From contig NC_054884.1 in assembly GCF_018320785.1 (NCBI RefSeq), positions 22,569,667 through 22,633,666 on the forward strand: DNA of 64,000 nucleotides, in the 5' to 3' direction. This document shows, piece after piece, positions 47,801 through 59,800 of this stretch (its first letter is position 1; each line of letters starts with the position of its first letter). A model generated the notes under the pieces. That model searched no databases. It saw nothing but the letters and a program-made list of their open reading frames with translations, and was not told where the DNA came from. A program made the position numbers and the translations under genes. This DNA is from Cheilinus undulatus. Lineage: Eukaryota; Chordata; Actinopteri; Labriformes; Labridae.

Positions 47801-50800
47801 CTGACGCTTCAGCGCAGTCTGTTATCTAAACTTAAGGGACACAGGGTGTTATTCACTAATCCATCTTAAATAAATCTTGTCCTCCATGAAAACACTCTAA
47901 GGCTGCAAATGTTCCTAAGGCTAAAGCTTAGAAAGCTATAAAAGTTACATAAATAATGTAGCTGAAGACATCACACCTCTTACTATTTTGGAGATCTCAT
48001 AAACTCACATTTTATTTATGGTAAATAGTTAAGTAGCTAATGTAGCTTAAGCTAAAGTTAGCAGAGCTACATTAGCGTATGCTAAGTTTGCTAAAGCTAA
48101 CTAAGCCATGTTAGCTACCTACATTACCTATGTAGCCAATGTAGCTATGTTAGCATTAGCTATGTTTGCTAAAGCCACCTTGCTAAAGCTTTTTTACATG
48201 AAAAATACAAACAATACAGATATACAAAAAATACAAGTATAACAATGCATGTTGCTAAAACTACCTAAGATAAATTGGCAGCAAAAGCAAAAAGGAGCAA
48301 AAGCCGAAGCAAACAAAGCTACGTTAGCTACATTAGATTATCCTATATTTGCAAGACCCTATTTAGAAGCAGATAAGTGAAGAGTGGCTTGCTTTAGCTT
48401 TATAAGCTTGGACTAAGGGTTACATAGCTACATTGGCTTATGTGGAAACTTCAGCTGCACAGCACAGCTACCTTAGCTTAAGTTTAGTTGATGGAGCTAA
48501 AGCCAGCCATTATTTGTTTAACTACTTCTACCACAGGTCTATGGATAATTTAATCTGGGTTTAGACCTCTGACTTTTTTTCTGTTTTATTAATGAAATGA
48601 TGCTTAGTCTGTAATGTTGCATTGTGGTTATTGTGTGACTGCCAGACTTTGTCTATGAATAAAGTTAAATAAAAAAAAAACAATCTTTTAACAGGAAATA
48701 CATTGTACTGGCCAATTCTGACACTTCAGTCTCGACAGATACAGCGTCTCACAGTCTGCAGCTTCTTTGTGTTTCCTGTTCACCCGCGTAATCTCCATTC
48801 CATCACTGATTATGTGAAAACATCTGTTTTGTTTTTGTTTTTTTCATTTATTTTCATGCAAAAACTGATATTAAAGGTACTGGACCCTGGTGCTTATCCT
48901 CTGTCTTTGCCTGTTCTTGTTGCATCATGTTCTACCTCTGGAGTACTGGAATTTAGGTGTGAAAGCAGCTGATGTTTTCTGTTCAAGACTTCATCCATCA
49001 TTTTTTTTCTGTCCGCTGTAAGAAAATGTCAAACTCAGACATTGTTATAACTTGGCAGCTTGTTAAAGAAAAAACGAAATACTGCTTGTCTTTGCTTGTT
49101 TGAAAAAGACACTAGCTCGGTCTTTGAAATTAGAGGATGATAAACAATCCAATATTTTGTAATGCAAAGCAGTTTTTTCTTTTGGCGGATTTCCTCACAG
49201 TGTCCTCATTGCCCTTTCTAAACGTCTAATTTCCCATGCCTCTTCTCTGCCTCTCCTCTTTGTCCCTGGCACTCGTCTTCCTCTCTGGAGTCATTTCCTT
49301 CCTCTACTTACTGTTACCCGACCCCTGCCTCCTTCCCCTCTCACCCCTTCGTCTCTTACCCTTTTCTGACAGTTGTTCTCTCCCCCCTCTCATCCTTTCT
49401 CCTCTTCCGCTGTTAAACTGATTTCTCCTGCAGATCAGTGCACTAAAACACACGATAACATCCATTCATTGGTTGATGACAGGCCATTTTTCTCTCTGTC
49501 TGCATGTATTTCTCAGGATGCTCCATGAACAGCACAGAACCCAAAGGGAAGACAAACAGCCATATTGACAAGGACAATGAGCTTACAGGCGGAGACGACT
49601 GGTCTGAAGAGCAGGAGCCAATCTTCAGAAAAGGCCTGAGACGCTCAAAGAGACAAGTTGGTGTTCAGATCGTCTCTGTCTTTATACACACAGATGCCGT
49701 GCCAGGAACATGAGACATGAAGTGCTGAGGGAAACAGAGTTAAAATGTGCTAACATTTTCAATATTTTACAGAGAAGTCTATCTGATGGTGCCAAATTTC
49801 TTTACATACTTGCTGATACCTATTCTCAGCTGTCATAATTTTACAAATAGAATCCAAAGATTGCAAAAAAAAGCAAAGAAGTAGGAGGCATGTTCTAAAG
49901 TGTCAGAAAATCATTCAAGTGATGTCTCTTGATGAATCCTGGATTGGACTTTGATGAAATAAAGTATGTAAGGGAAAGCATTAAAGTATAAAGAGTGTGC
50001 CAGATGTTGCTACTCTAAAGAAAGATTATTTTAGTAACATAAAATATAAGATCACATAAAAGTAAATAAATAGTCATTGAGTTAAAAGAATAAAGCATGA
50101 CTAGATTGTTCTTTTATTATTATTTTGATAAACAAGATTATCTAGACAATCAGAAACCCTTTAAGCCTCATTGACGATAATGTAATTTTTAAAGTGAAAG
50201 TAAATGAAACCGCACCAGTTAATTTTCTTTTTTAAAGACAGTGTTCTGCACAACTTAAACATTTAAACAAGTCAAAATTAATTCAGCATCACTCAAACAA
50301 CAACTGAATTGTATTTTCAATGTTTTATAATAGCCTATAATAGATATTTCTGCTGTCTTCTTAAAGTGTTTTTCCATGGAAAGGGCATGAATTAAACATT
50401 CACACTACAAAAAGAAAGTTTGATCTAATTCAAACATATTTTCTTACTTTTGAAGTAATCAGAAACAGAAGCTTTCTCTTTCAGATGTTGGGCAAATATT
50501 GAGCTTGTTGAATGACTAGATGATTGTTGCTTTCCAAGTTGTTGCCCTCTCAAGGGCGGAGAATAGAGTTTCAGCAGCATCAGCATGTGTGTGTGTTTGT
50601 GTGCTCTCAGGGTGAGTTATGGTTTCACCTGCAGGCTTTGTGTGTAAGTTTTGTGTTTGCGTGCATCCTTTGTGAAGGTGAATATGACAGCAGACTTCAG
50701 GCTGTGTGTGCTTCTTTGACTCCCTCCAGGTGCGACAAGGTCAACGCACCGTCCAGACTGAGACCAAGTACATTGAGCTGATGGTAGTTAACGACCATGA

Positions 50801-53800
50801 ACTGGTAGGTTTGACACTTAAAGATGCAAGAGTTTGCAAGCAGGACAGAGAACTGACTGTAACAGTAAGTGTTTTTCTCCTGTTCTAAGTTTGTGCAGCT
50901 CCGTCGCTCAGTTACTCAGACCAAGAACTTTGCCAAAGCGGTGGTGAATATGGCCGATGCGGTGAGTGGAAATATTGCTCCAGAATATTCTGTTAATTTC
51001 CTCTTCAAATAATCAGTTATTTTTAAACCATGGCAGTATTTCAGAGTAAATCTATTAGAGGAAGTCTCTTGAGCTTGCTAAAGAACAGTTGCCATGTTTC
51101 ACAGCTTTCTGGAGTGTGAAATCTGCCATCTCTCATTCACAAAAAGACACAAGCTGTTGGACAGTGTGAAGGTTTTTAACCACCTCCTGTTCAGATAGTG
51201 TTGGTTGGTCTTCATTTGTACCAGTGAATATGCAGTGCTGTGAAAAAGTATTTGCCACTTCCTGATTCCTATTTTTTTGCATATTTATCACACTTAAAAG
51301 TTTTGCATCATCAAAACAATTTTTATATTTCACAAAGACAACCCAGGTAAATAGAAAATGCAGTGTTTGAATGATTATTTAGGGTTTTTTTTGGTGGCGG
51401 GGTATGAAATATATACAGTGCCCTGCTTATAAATATAGACAACAAATCTCCATTTCCTTCCTTAAAGCACACAGTATGTGAATTCTTCTGCCAGGAGGCC
51501 TCTCAATCAAACAGTAGCAAAAGATGACAAGTAGAGATGCGCTGCTCAGATGTGCCCATCTATGTTTAATTCTTTTTTTGAATGAGGATTCATTCATGGA
51601 TGAATTTCATATAGGGAGAGAGAAAAGCTGTTAAACCTTTCTGGTTTGTGCTGCAAGTTACTTACAGAGTCTATGTTAAAGACATATTTCAGGAGGGGTC
51701 AAGCTGTGTAAACAGTCTGCTTACAGGAAAAAAATCTCATCATCCATGAACACATTCTAATGAATGAATAAATTAGCTTCGTAAGTTACTACATAGCTAT
51801 TGTACCAATGTAGCTAAAGTGCAGCTCACAAAGCAGCTATGTAAACTACGTAGCTGCGTATTCTATGTCATCATCATTAGTAAATCACATTTGGGAAGGG
51901 CCCATTCTCAGGGTTTTTTTCTTGGGCCCGGCCAATTCTGTGGGCTGCCCTGGAATTGACAACAAGAAAATGTTTTTTGTTTTGTGTCATCAGTAAAGTT
52001 TTTCTTGTTTTCTTGGTTTTTGACTCCAGATCTATAAGGAGCAGCTGAACACTCGCATCGTCCTGGTGGCCATGGAAACCTGGTATTCTGAGAACAGGGT
52101 CTCTGTGGGCGATGACGCTTTGCTTACCCTGCGAGACTTCATGAAGTACAGGAAGGAGAGCATCAAGGAGCGCTGCGACACCGTTCACCTCTTCTCGTGA
52201 GTAGTCTTCTCCTCCTCCTCTTTCTTCATTTTACTGTCTTTTCTTTTTCTTTTCTCTTTATCTTCTGTCTTCATCTTTCACTACTACTGTCTTTTCATAG
52301 CCTTTCTTTTTCCTTTATCTTCTTTTTTTGTCTTCTCCCCCAAAACACCTATTTTTATTCATCTTTTTTTACCTCCTTCTTTTTCCAGTCTGCTCTGATT
52401 TTTTTTTCTTTTCCACCACCCAATCCCCTTTTCCTCTTCTTCATCATCTCCACCCTTGGTCCCTCTTTATTCTTCTTCTTCTTCTTCCACCCCCATGCCA
52501 TTGTGCTGTCTTCCTCTACCTGTACCTATTGTTAAATCTCTCCTCATCTTTACAACAGTGGGAGGACGTTCATGAGCAGCCGCAGTGAGGCCGCCTATAT
52601 TGGGGGAATCTGCTCCATCACCAGAGGTGGAGGCATCAATGAGGTAAGACTCAGATCAGACTATCACGATATTGAACAATTAAAATCATAATGGCCATGA
52701 AAAAGTATTGTCCCCCTTCCTAATTTCATATTTTCTTATTGTTGAAGCATGAACACTGACAATAACTGAGTCAAGTGAGACCTGCAGGTCTTTAGATGTT
52801 GTTCTGAGAACTTTTGTGACCTCCTGGATGTGTCATCGATGCACTCTTAGAGTAGTTTTGGTGGGCTGGCCACTCCTGGGAAGGTTCACCACTGTTCAAA
52901 GTTTTCTCCATTTGTGCGTAATGGCTCTCACCGTGGTTCTCGAGTCCTAAAATCGTAGAAATGGCTTTGTTACCCTTTCCAGACTGATAGATGTCAATGA
53001 CTGTGTTTTCAATCTGTTCTTGGATTTCTATAGATTGCCGAGTTGCTTTTTGAGATCTTTTGGCCTACTTCACTTTGTCAGACAGTTTCTGTTTAAGTGA
53101 TTTCTTGATTCAACAGGTCTGGCAGTAATCAGGCCTGGGTTTGGATGGCTTTTTATCCCTTGATGAATTAAATGATCATTTCTAAACTGCATCTTGTATT
53201 TACCCAGGTTATTTTTGTCTAACATTAAAATATGTGTGATAATCTAAAACATGTAAGTGTGACAAATATGCAGAAAAAGAAATCTGGAAGGGGGCAATTA
53301 CATTTTCACAGCACAGTATATTTGTAGAAATAAGCAGTTTTTAAAGGGTTCAGGAGAGTTTTCTTTATTAACTCAGTGTATTTGTGTGTCATCAGTTTGG
53401 CAGTGTGGGTCCGATGGCCATCACACTGTGCCAGAGTCTGGGCCAGAACATCGGCATGCTGAGAAACAAAGAGCGGTCAGCTGCTGGTAAGACTGAACTG
53501 AAACATTTCTGTTGCTGTTATTTGAATCTATGTTTGTTTGCATGTTTGATTATGTTATCTGAGTTTGTCAAATTCCAACTTTTAATGTATTTTTTCAACT
53601 GAAATTCATCTGTTTACAGATGCCTAGTTGTACGGATGCCTGAGGGACAGGGCACTAATGATAATTGGCCGATTACTATTAAAAATTTTGAGGCTTTTTT
53701 CCCTTGGCAGTTAAAGATAGTTGCAACATTTGCATCAGTCCCTACCAAGTTGTTTGTCTTTTTCAAGCAGCGCTCACTTGTATTTGTTACCACCAATCAT

Positions 53801-56800
53801 GTCTAGCCAGCATCCTTGCAACCTTGCACATCTTTTATCCATACTATCAATGCACAGACTTGTATATACTAGGAAAAAATACCTAACAAGAGCTTGTACA
53901 TATTTAGATCTTAATTTGTTTATACTTTTTCCAGTTGTATTTAATTTACCTGGCTGTAATAAAACAAGTGATAGGAAAATAAAACAGTACTGTACTGCAG
54001 CCCCCTCAAGTGGCGATTTTTAGCAGTGCAGACCATTACTTAATGTTGTAATAAGAAGTTATAATTTTTCATTCATCAATAACATGACGATTTTGAACCA
54101 CAGTAACATTTGATTGGTGTTTATGTTTTTTTTGCTCAGGAGACTGCAGATGTCCAGACCCATGGCTGGGCTGTATCATGGAGGACACAGGGTATGCATT
54201 TTATTTAAAGTAAATCAATGAGAGAGCTGCTGGACGTGATGGAATTACTTTCACAGGAGTCTGCAGAAACAGAGATGTTATGATTTGTGTCCTAATATGT
54301 GACAGTTGAGTTTGATTACATTTTTTACTTCCTATCTTAACAGTAAGCCACTGGGTAATGATCAGGGAGTATGAATGTATCCCTTAAGTAGGGCTGAGTG
54401 GTATGAATCAAAAATCATACCTTAATTTTTTTTGCCAGATAGTGATACATCCTCTATTTATATCTAGATTTTTTAAGTGTCCTGTCCATGTCCTTTTTAA
54501 TTGACGTGCATGCTGTGAATGTTGTAGTGTGATGTTCATTCCTCTTTTTTTTCTCTTAGTTACTACCTGCCCAGGAAGTTCTCTCGCTGCAGTATAGACG
54601 AGTACCTGCGTTTCCTTCAACAGGGAGGTGGTAGCTGTCTTTTCAACAAGCCCAGCAAGGTGAGAGATGGTCAGTCTTTGTCTTCAGAGCTCTGCTTGGT
54701 GTTGGGCTGTAGTTAAAGGGATGAACAGACACACAAGCTACAGCACCTGAGGGAAGAAGGGGAAGGGGTTGACTGAGTATTCGTTTGAGTATACTGCTGT
54801 TATCTCAACCCCATGACTGCAAAGATTAAAACTAATTAAAAAATAATACATGAAAACGAAGAAAAAGTTGCTGTGAGGTCATTTCACAGTGATTCTGACG
54901 CCCCCCACTAGACAAGGTTGTACCCAAGGTTATAATAGTTTTGGAATTTTCATTAGTTTTTTATTTTTATTTCGTTTTCACTTTCGGTTTTCGATTTCAG
55001 TTTGGTTTTTATTAGTTTTGACTGTTGGTTTCTTAGTTTAGTGTAGTTTTTATTTAGCAAAAATGCTTCATTTTAGTTTAGTTTTTATCAGTTTTAGTGT
55101 TTTAGTTTTTTACGGATAGATGTTGGGACTGAGTGAGCAGAATACATTTTTAAAAACATATTAAAACAGGCTACTCTTCACCTATCATTTATTTATTTAA
55201 TGATGGTATTTAAATACAACTCCAGACATAAAACTACCACTGTATGAAGTCTTAACCAATCAGATCAGGCAATTTTACACTCCCCAGATTTGGGTGTAGG
55301 TGCCAGTCAGTATGGTTGTGTCAAAGACTAAAACTAAGGATATTTTGTCTCCATTTTTATTCTATCTTAGTTAGTTTTGTAAGCGCACTATACAGTTTAA
55401 GTGTGTTTTCATTTTTTTGGTAAAGCTAAGTTTTAATTTAGTTTCATTTAACCAAAATGATTTTTGAATTTTAGTTTTAGTTATTTAGTTAGTTTTATTT
55501 AACTATAATAACCTTGGTTGTACCTCTCTTTTTTTGTTGAACTTGTGCTTTTAGTGTCCAAATATTTTTTTCTGATTGATAACCTCATACTCTTATTTTG
55601 TAACAGTCAAACATTTCCCTTTCACCAACCCTGTGGCAGAATTTCTCAAAAGTAATTTTCCTCATTAGTGCTCTCTTTTGCTTTTGAAGGTCACATCAAG
55701 GGACCAGTATAAATTTCACTATGTCTTAACCAAATAGAAACTCCCTCCAGTAGCTTTAATTCAATTCTAACAGTACATTTTCTTTGTACTTGCAGTTGTT
55801 AGATTCACCAGAATGTGGGAACGGATATGTGGAGACTGGAGAAGAATGTGATTGTGGATCATTAGTGGTGAGTTCTTTTTCAAATACACATGCACACCAT
55901 GTTTTTTAAAAACAAACCTTTGAATATAACAATAATAATAGAGCAAGAAAATTCCCATTATTTAATGCTGGTATAAAAACCTTTTCAGCTGTGAGCGATT
56001 TCTCATGTTTTTAGAGTAAAGTGACTGATTTTTTTAAGCAAGAATTGCAGCAGTTGTTGCCACTTTTACAGAAATTATAGTTCCAATGCAAACCAAATCT
56101 TACAACCTCGAATTACATTATAAACCCTTCTCTCTCACCTGTAGGAGTGTGCACGCAGCGGAGCCAACTGCTGTAAAAAGTGCACGCTTACCCACAATGC
56201 CATGTGCAGCAATGGGCTCTGCTGCAGGGACTGCAAGGTAAGATGCTAAGGCTCACCTTTGATTTGTTTTGACTTACAGTACTTTCTGTCTGAACTCCCT
56301 GCTTTCTTTCCTCTCTTTTCCGTCTTCTTCTTCTGTTATTTCTTTGTTAGTACGAGCTGAGAGGGGTGACATGCCGCAATGCTGTGAACGACTGTGACAT
56401 CCCTGAGACCTGCACTGGAGACTCTAGCCAGGTAAGGAGGCATCGAACACAACTGTGTTTTTATCCAGGTGCCTCATAAAAAAAGGTAAACATCAGGAAC
56501 AAACCCAAAGGTATTTCTGTCTCTTAGTGTCCTCATAATGTGCACAAACTGGACGGCTACATGTGCGATGCTGGACAGGTAAAGTCTTGTTATTTACCAC
56601 AGGTTTTCGACAGCTTCTCTTGTAACATTTACCAAAAGCTGTTTCTGTTTCTTCTGTCCTCTACTCATTATTTCCACCCTCCTCAGGGCCGCTGTTATGG
56701 AGGTCGGTGCAAGACCAGAGATGGCCAGTGCAGGACTCTGTGGGGCTACAGTAGGTTTGGAATGGATGTCAATTTTTATTTCTTGATAAAGAAGCTCCTT

Positions 56801-59800
56801 TGATTGCCAAAGTTTAGGGTTCAGATCTTTTTTATTTCTGAAAAGAGCTTCGAATAACCCCTTGAAGTAAAACTGAACCTTGTTTTCAGACTCAGCTGAC
56901 AGGTTTTGCTATGAAAAGCTAAACTCTGAGGGCACTGAGAAAGGAAACTGTGGCCCAGACTCCAGAGGTCAGGGATGGGTGCAGTGCAACAAGCAGTGAG
57001 TGAAATATCATTTGTGTTGTTTTTTTTTTTTTAATCACATCTGCTGCTTTGATTTTCTATACTTTTTTTTTTGTTTTTACAAAATGTCCATCTTTCTCCC
57101 TGGTGTCCATCAGAGATGTTCTGTGTGGGTTGCTGCTGTGCACCAACCTGACAGAGAGGCCGAGGTTTGGTGAACTGCAGGGGAAGCTCACCAGTCTGAC
57201 CATCCACCACCAGAACAGATACATGGACTGCAGGTGAGGAAGCTTCTCTCTGGCTGCTTCATGGATTTCTGCAACAGTTGAGTCATTAACAAAAACTATA
57301 GGAGTGTTAGTTAATGAATTAAATTTAATGAATTTTTTAAGTGACTGGAAAGTTGAGATAAAAGGAAAGGGGATGATGAATGATATGCAAATAGATCGTT
57401 CAGTTTGGTAGAGCAAGGTATGCGTTTATTCGCGTTGCCATTTTCAAAAGTTTGAAAGCTTACCTATCCATCCCAAAAGGGACATTCGTTTATACAGTAA
57501 AGGGTTTGCACTGACTTCAGGGCTGCCCAGAGAATGGGCCCTCCCCAGTGCTGATATAGTGATGTAGCGTTAGTGCTTGCGTCCTGGCTAACTTTTACTT
57601 CATTGGACCTGAAAAATGTGTCTTACTATTCTGGGTTATGGTGTTGGAGTTATTTATCTGTGCTAGTTTTTACTTTTCAAGTTTTCACTTTTCAACATGT
57701 TGTCAGCCATCTTTTTGCCACTTTTATCACCCTTTCTTTCCACTTTGACCTTTTCTGCCTACTGTAGCCACTATTTTGCCACTTCTAACCCATTTTTGCA
57801 GTTTTCAACCTTTTTTTACCACTGTTTTGCCACTTTGAAGCAAATTTTTGTCTAATTCACCTTTTATTGCAATTTTTTGCCAATCTGTGCCTATTTTTGC
57901 AGCTTTTAGCCCATTTTGCTGCTGTTTTGCCATTTAACCCCGTTTTTACCACTTCTTTTAGGCACTTTTATCACGTCTGCCAATTTTTGCACATTTGCTT
58001 CTGTTTTGCCACTTTGGGCCAGTTTTAGCTGCTTCTTTTTGCCACTTCAGCTGCTGTTTTGTACTTTCTACTAGGATTTGGACCTGACAGACCAATGACA
58101 CTAATTCTTTTTTTTTTTTTTTTTTTTTGCATATTTATCACACTTAAATGTTTTGGATAATCAAACCAATTTGAATTTCTCACAAAGACAACCCAAGTTA
58201 ATACAAAAAGCAGTTTCTAAATGATGATTTTATTTATTAAGGGAAAAAATCCAAACCAATCTGGCCCTATGTGAAAAAGTAATTGCCCCCCCTAACATAA
58301 TAACTGGTTGTGCTAGCTGAAAAAAGATGACCTGGTGGTTTAGTTGCTCTTTAATATAGTTCGGATATGTTTTTCATCAGAAAACACTACCTACATATGC
58401 ACAAGACAAAATCAGCCAAGAGAGGAGCTACTGCTTTCTCCACATGGGGTTCTAAAATAGAGACAACTTTCTTTTCTCACAGGAGCTTTAAGATAACAGA
58501 AAATCATTTTATTGCAGTTCCAAATAAGACAATATAAGTTCAGGTTCCTTTATAACTTGTCGTTCCTGCCTCTTGCACTTTTTTAACCCCTCCTATTGTT
58601 AGTGATTGGAAGGGTAAAAAGCCCAAGCATCATTTATCACTTAACAGTTTGGTACTTACTTTTTTTTTCCTTTTCTCTTTGTGCCAGTTTTGGCGCCTCT
58701 TGTTGTCAAAGTCATCTTTTTTATTTGCTTATCTTGTCCTTTAGTAGTGTTTCCTGACACAAATGTCACCTGGCTGTAATAAAACGGTTATACTTACGTA
58801 TCTTTTACTGTGAATCTCTGCATTAAAAAATATAACTGACTGCAGGGGCGGTCATGCTGTGCTGGATGACGGCTTGGATCTGGGATATGTAGAAGACGGG
58901 ACGCCGTGTGGGCCAAACATGATGTGTTTGGAGCGTCGCTGTCTACCTGTCACCACCTTCAACCTCAGCACCTGTCCCGGCTCCTCCACCTCACGCATCT
59001 GCTCCCACCATGGGGTGAGTATAGAGGTTATTACAGTGCACTTCTGTGCCTGTGCCATGATGAAGCTCTGCCATAATAACACCTTATGGCATTTATACTG
59101 AATCTGCAGTGGTTTAATTTTTGGCGTCCCTGTTTGGTAATTCACATTTTGTTATGGCATTGTGGGAAAAACCCAGGCTTGCCTATGTAAGATTTTCAGG
59201 AAGTTAACATGATAAAACAACTTAATACGGCTCCTCTTTTGTCTCTCTTAGACCTGCAGCAATGAGGTAAAGTGCATCTGTGATCCAGACTACACCGGGA
59301 AGGACTGTAGCGTGTTTGACCCCATCCCCATCCCCACCCCATCAGAGGGTCCAGAGAAATACAGAGGTACCACAGAGCACCCTTTCTCCATTCATAGACA
59401 CCCACAGAGCAGTCAGAGGAGCTCCTTTCCTCAGAAAAATATCCTGATGAGACAGAAAATATGAACAAAAAAACAGAATCTCTTCATTGAAAAGACCATT
59501 TAAAATGAATTCCTCACTGCGATTTAAGCATTAATGTGAAATCACTTTGTAGTAACGATATTGAAAAGCACAATGTTCAAACAGATTTATAATAGAGATT
59601 TTTGATAATAAGATATTTTTTGAATCACATTTGATATAGTTTCAGATCTTAAAAGGTAAAGATTTTATCAGCTTGACAGATGATGTGTTGAATAAAAAGA
59701 TAAAACTGAGATCTGAAAAGCTCTTTACAGAGAGAGATCTAAAATTTTAAACAGATGTTTAAAGGTGTTTTTATATTCTTAAGGGGAGGCTATTTTAGAA

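Larger units (their letters stand above)
44245..47840 (-). mobile_element. L2/CR1-type LINE in adam11 intron 7
   Basis: Antisense to adam11. The 3' end (left, 44245-44330) carries the complement of CATTTAGCAGACGCTGTTCTCC and three TTACAATG units, the 8 bp tail repeat used by L2-type elements in fish. The coding body runs right to left: endonuclease region 47649-46491, then reverse transcriptase 46510-44750. Total about 3.6 kb, so nearly full length. No target duplication was identified. Clade assignment is from motif memory. Confidence 0.8.
26803..49656 (+). other. adam11: adam11 coding exons 1-8: signal peptide and prodomain
   Basis: Exons: 26803-26860, 27086-27237, 31456-31532, 32036-32102, 41061-41143, 42537-42594, 44036-44099, 49517-49656. 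The ATG precedes a hydrophobic leader ([16 protein letters not shown]). Exons 3-6 carry the conserved prodomain core [62 protein letters not shown]. Exon 8 ends in the basic cluster RRSKRQ, the expected proprotein-convertase site. All phases match. The exon 8 donor is GTTGGT, an unusually weak match, but the next exon begins VRQGQRTVQ exactly where the family sequence continues. Confidence 0.88.
50730..54659 (+). other. adam11: adam11 coding exons 9-15: inactive metalloprotease domain
   Basis: Exons: 50730-50804, 50890-50961, 52030-52196, 52559-52643, 53396-53486, 54140-54191, 54560-54659. They encode [41 protein letters not shown], then [19 protein letters not shown] in place of the zinc-binding helix, and [20 protein letters not shown]. 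Conserved cysteines are kept while all three zinc-ligand histidines are absent, so the fold is probably kept without proteolysis. Intron 9 is only 85 nt. Confidence 0.9.

Noticed and set aside
47920-48495. AGCTA array as a CRISPR-like array
   Set aside because: Units are short, irregular and palindromic without unique spacers, and the window is vertebrate.
52197-52588. Two plus-strand open frames of 112 and 86 codons
   Set aside because: Caused by a pyrimidine-rich intron that contains few stop codons in these frames.
57057-57416. 119-codon open frame on the minus strand
   Set aside because: Antisense shadow of adam11 exon 22 and its flanks.
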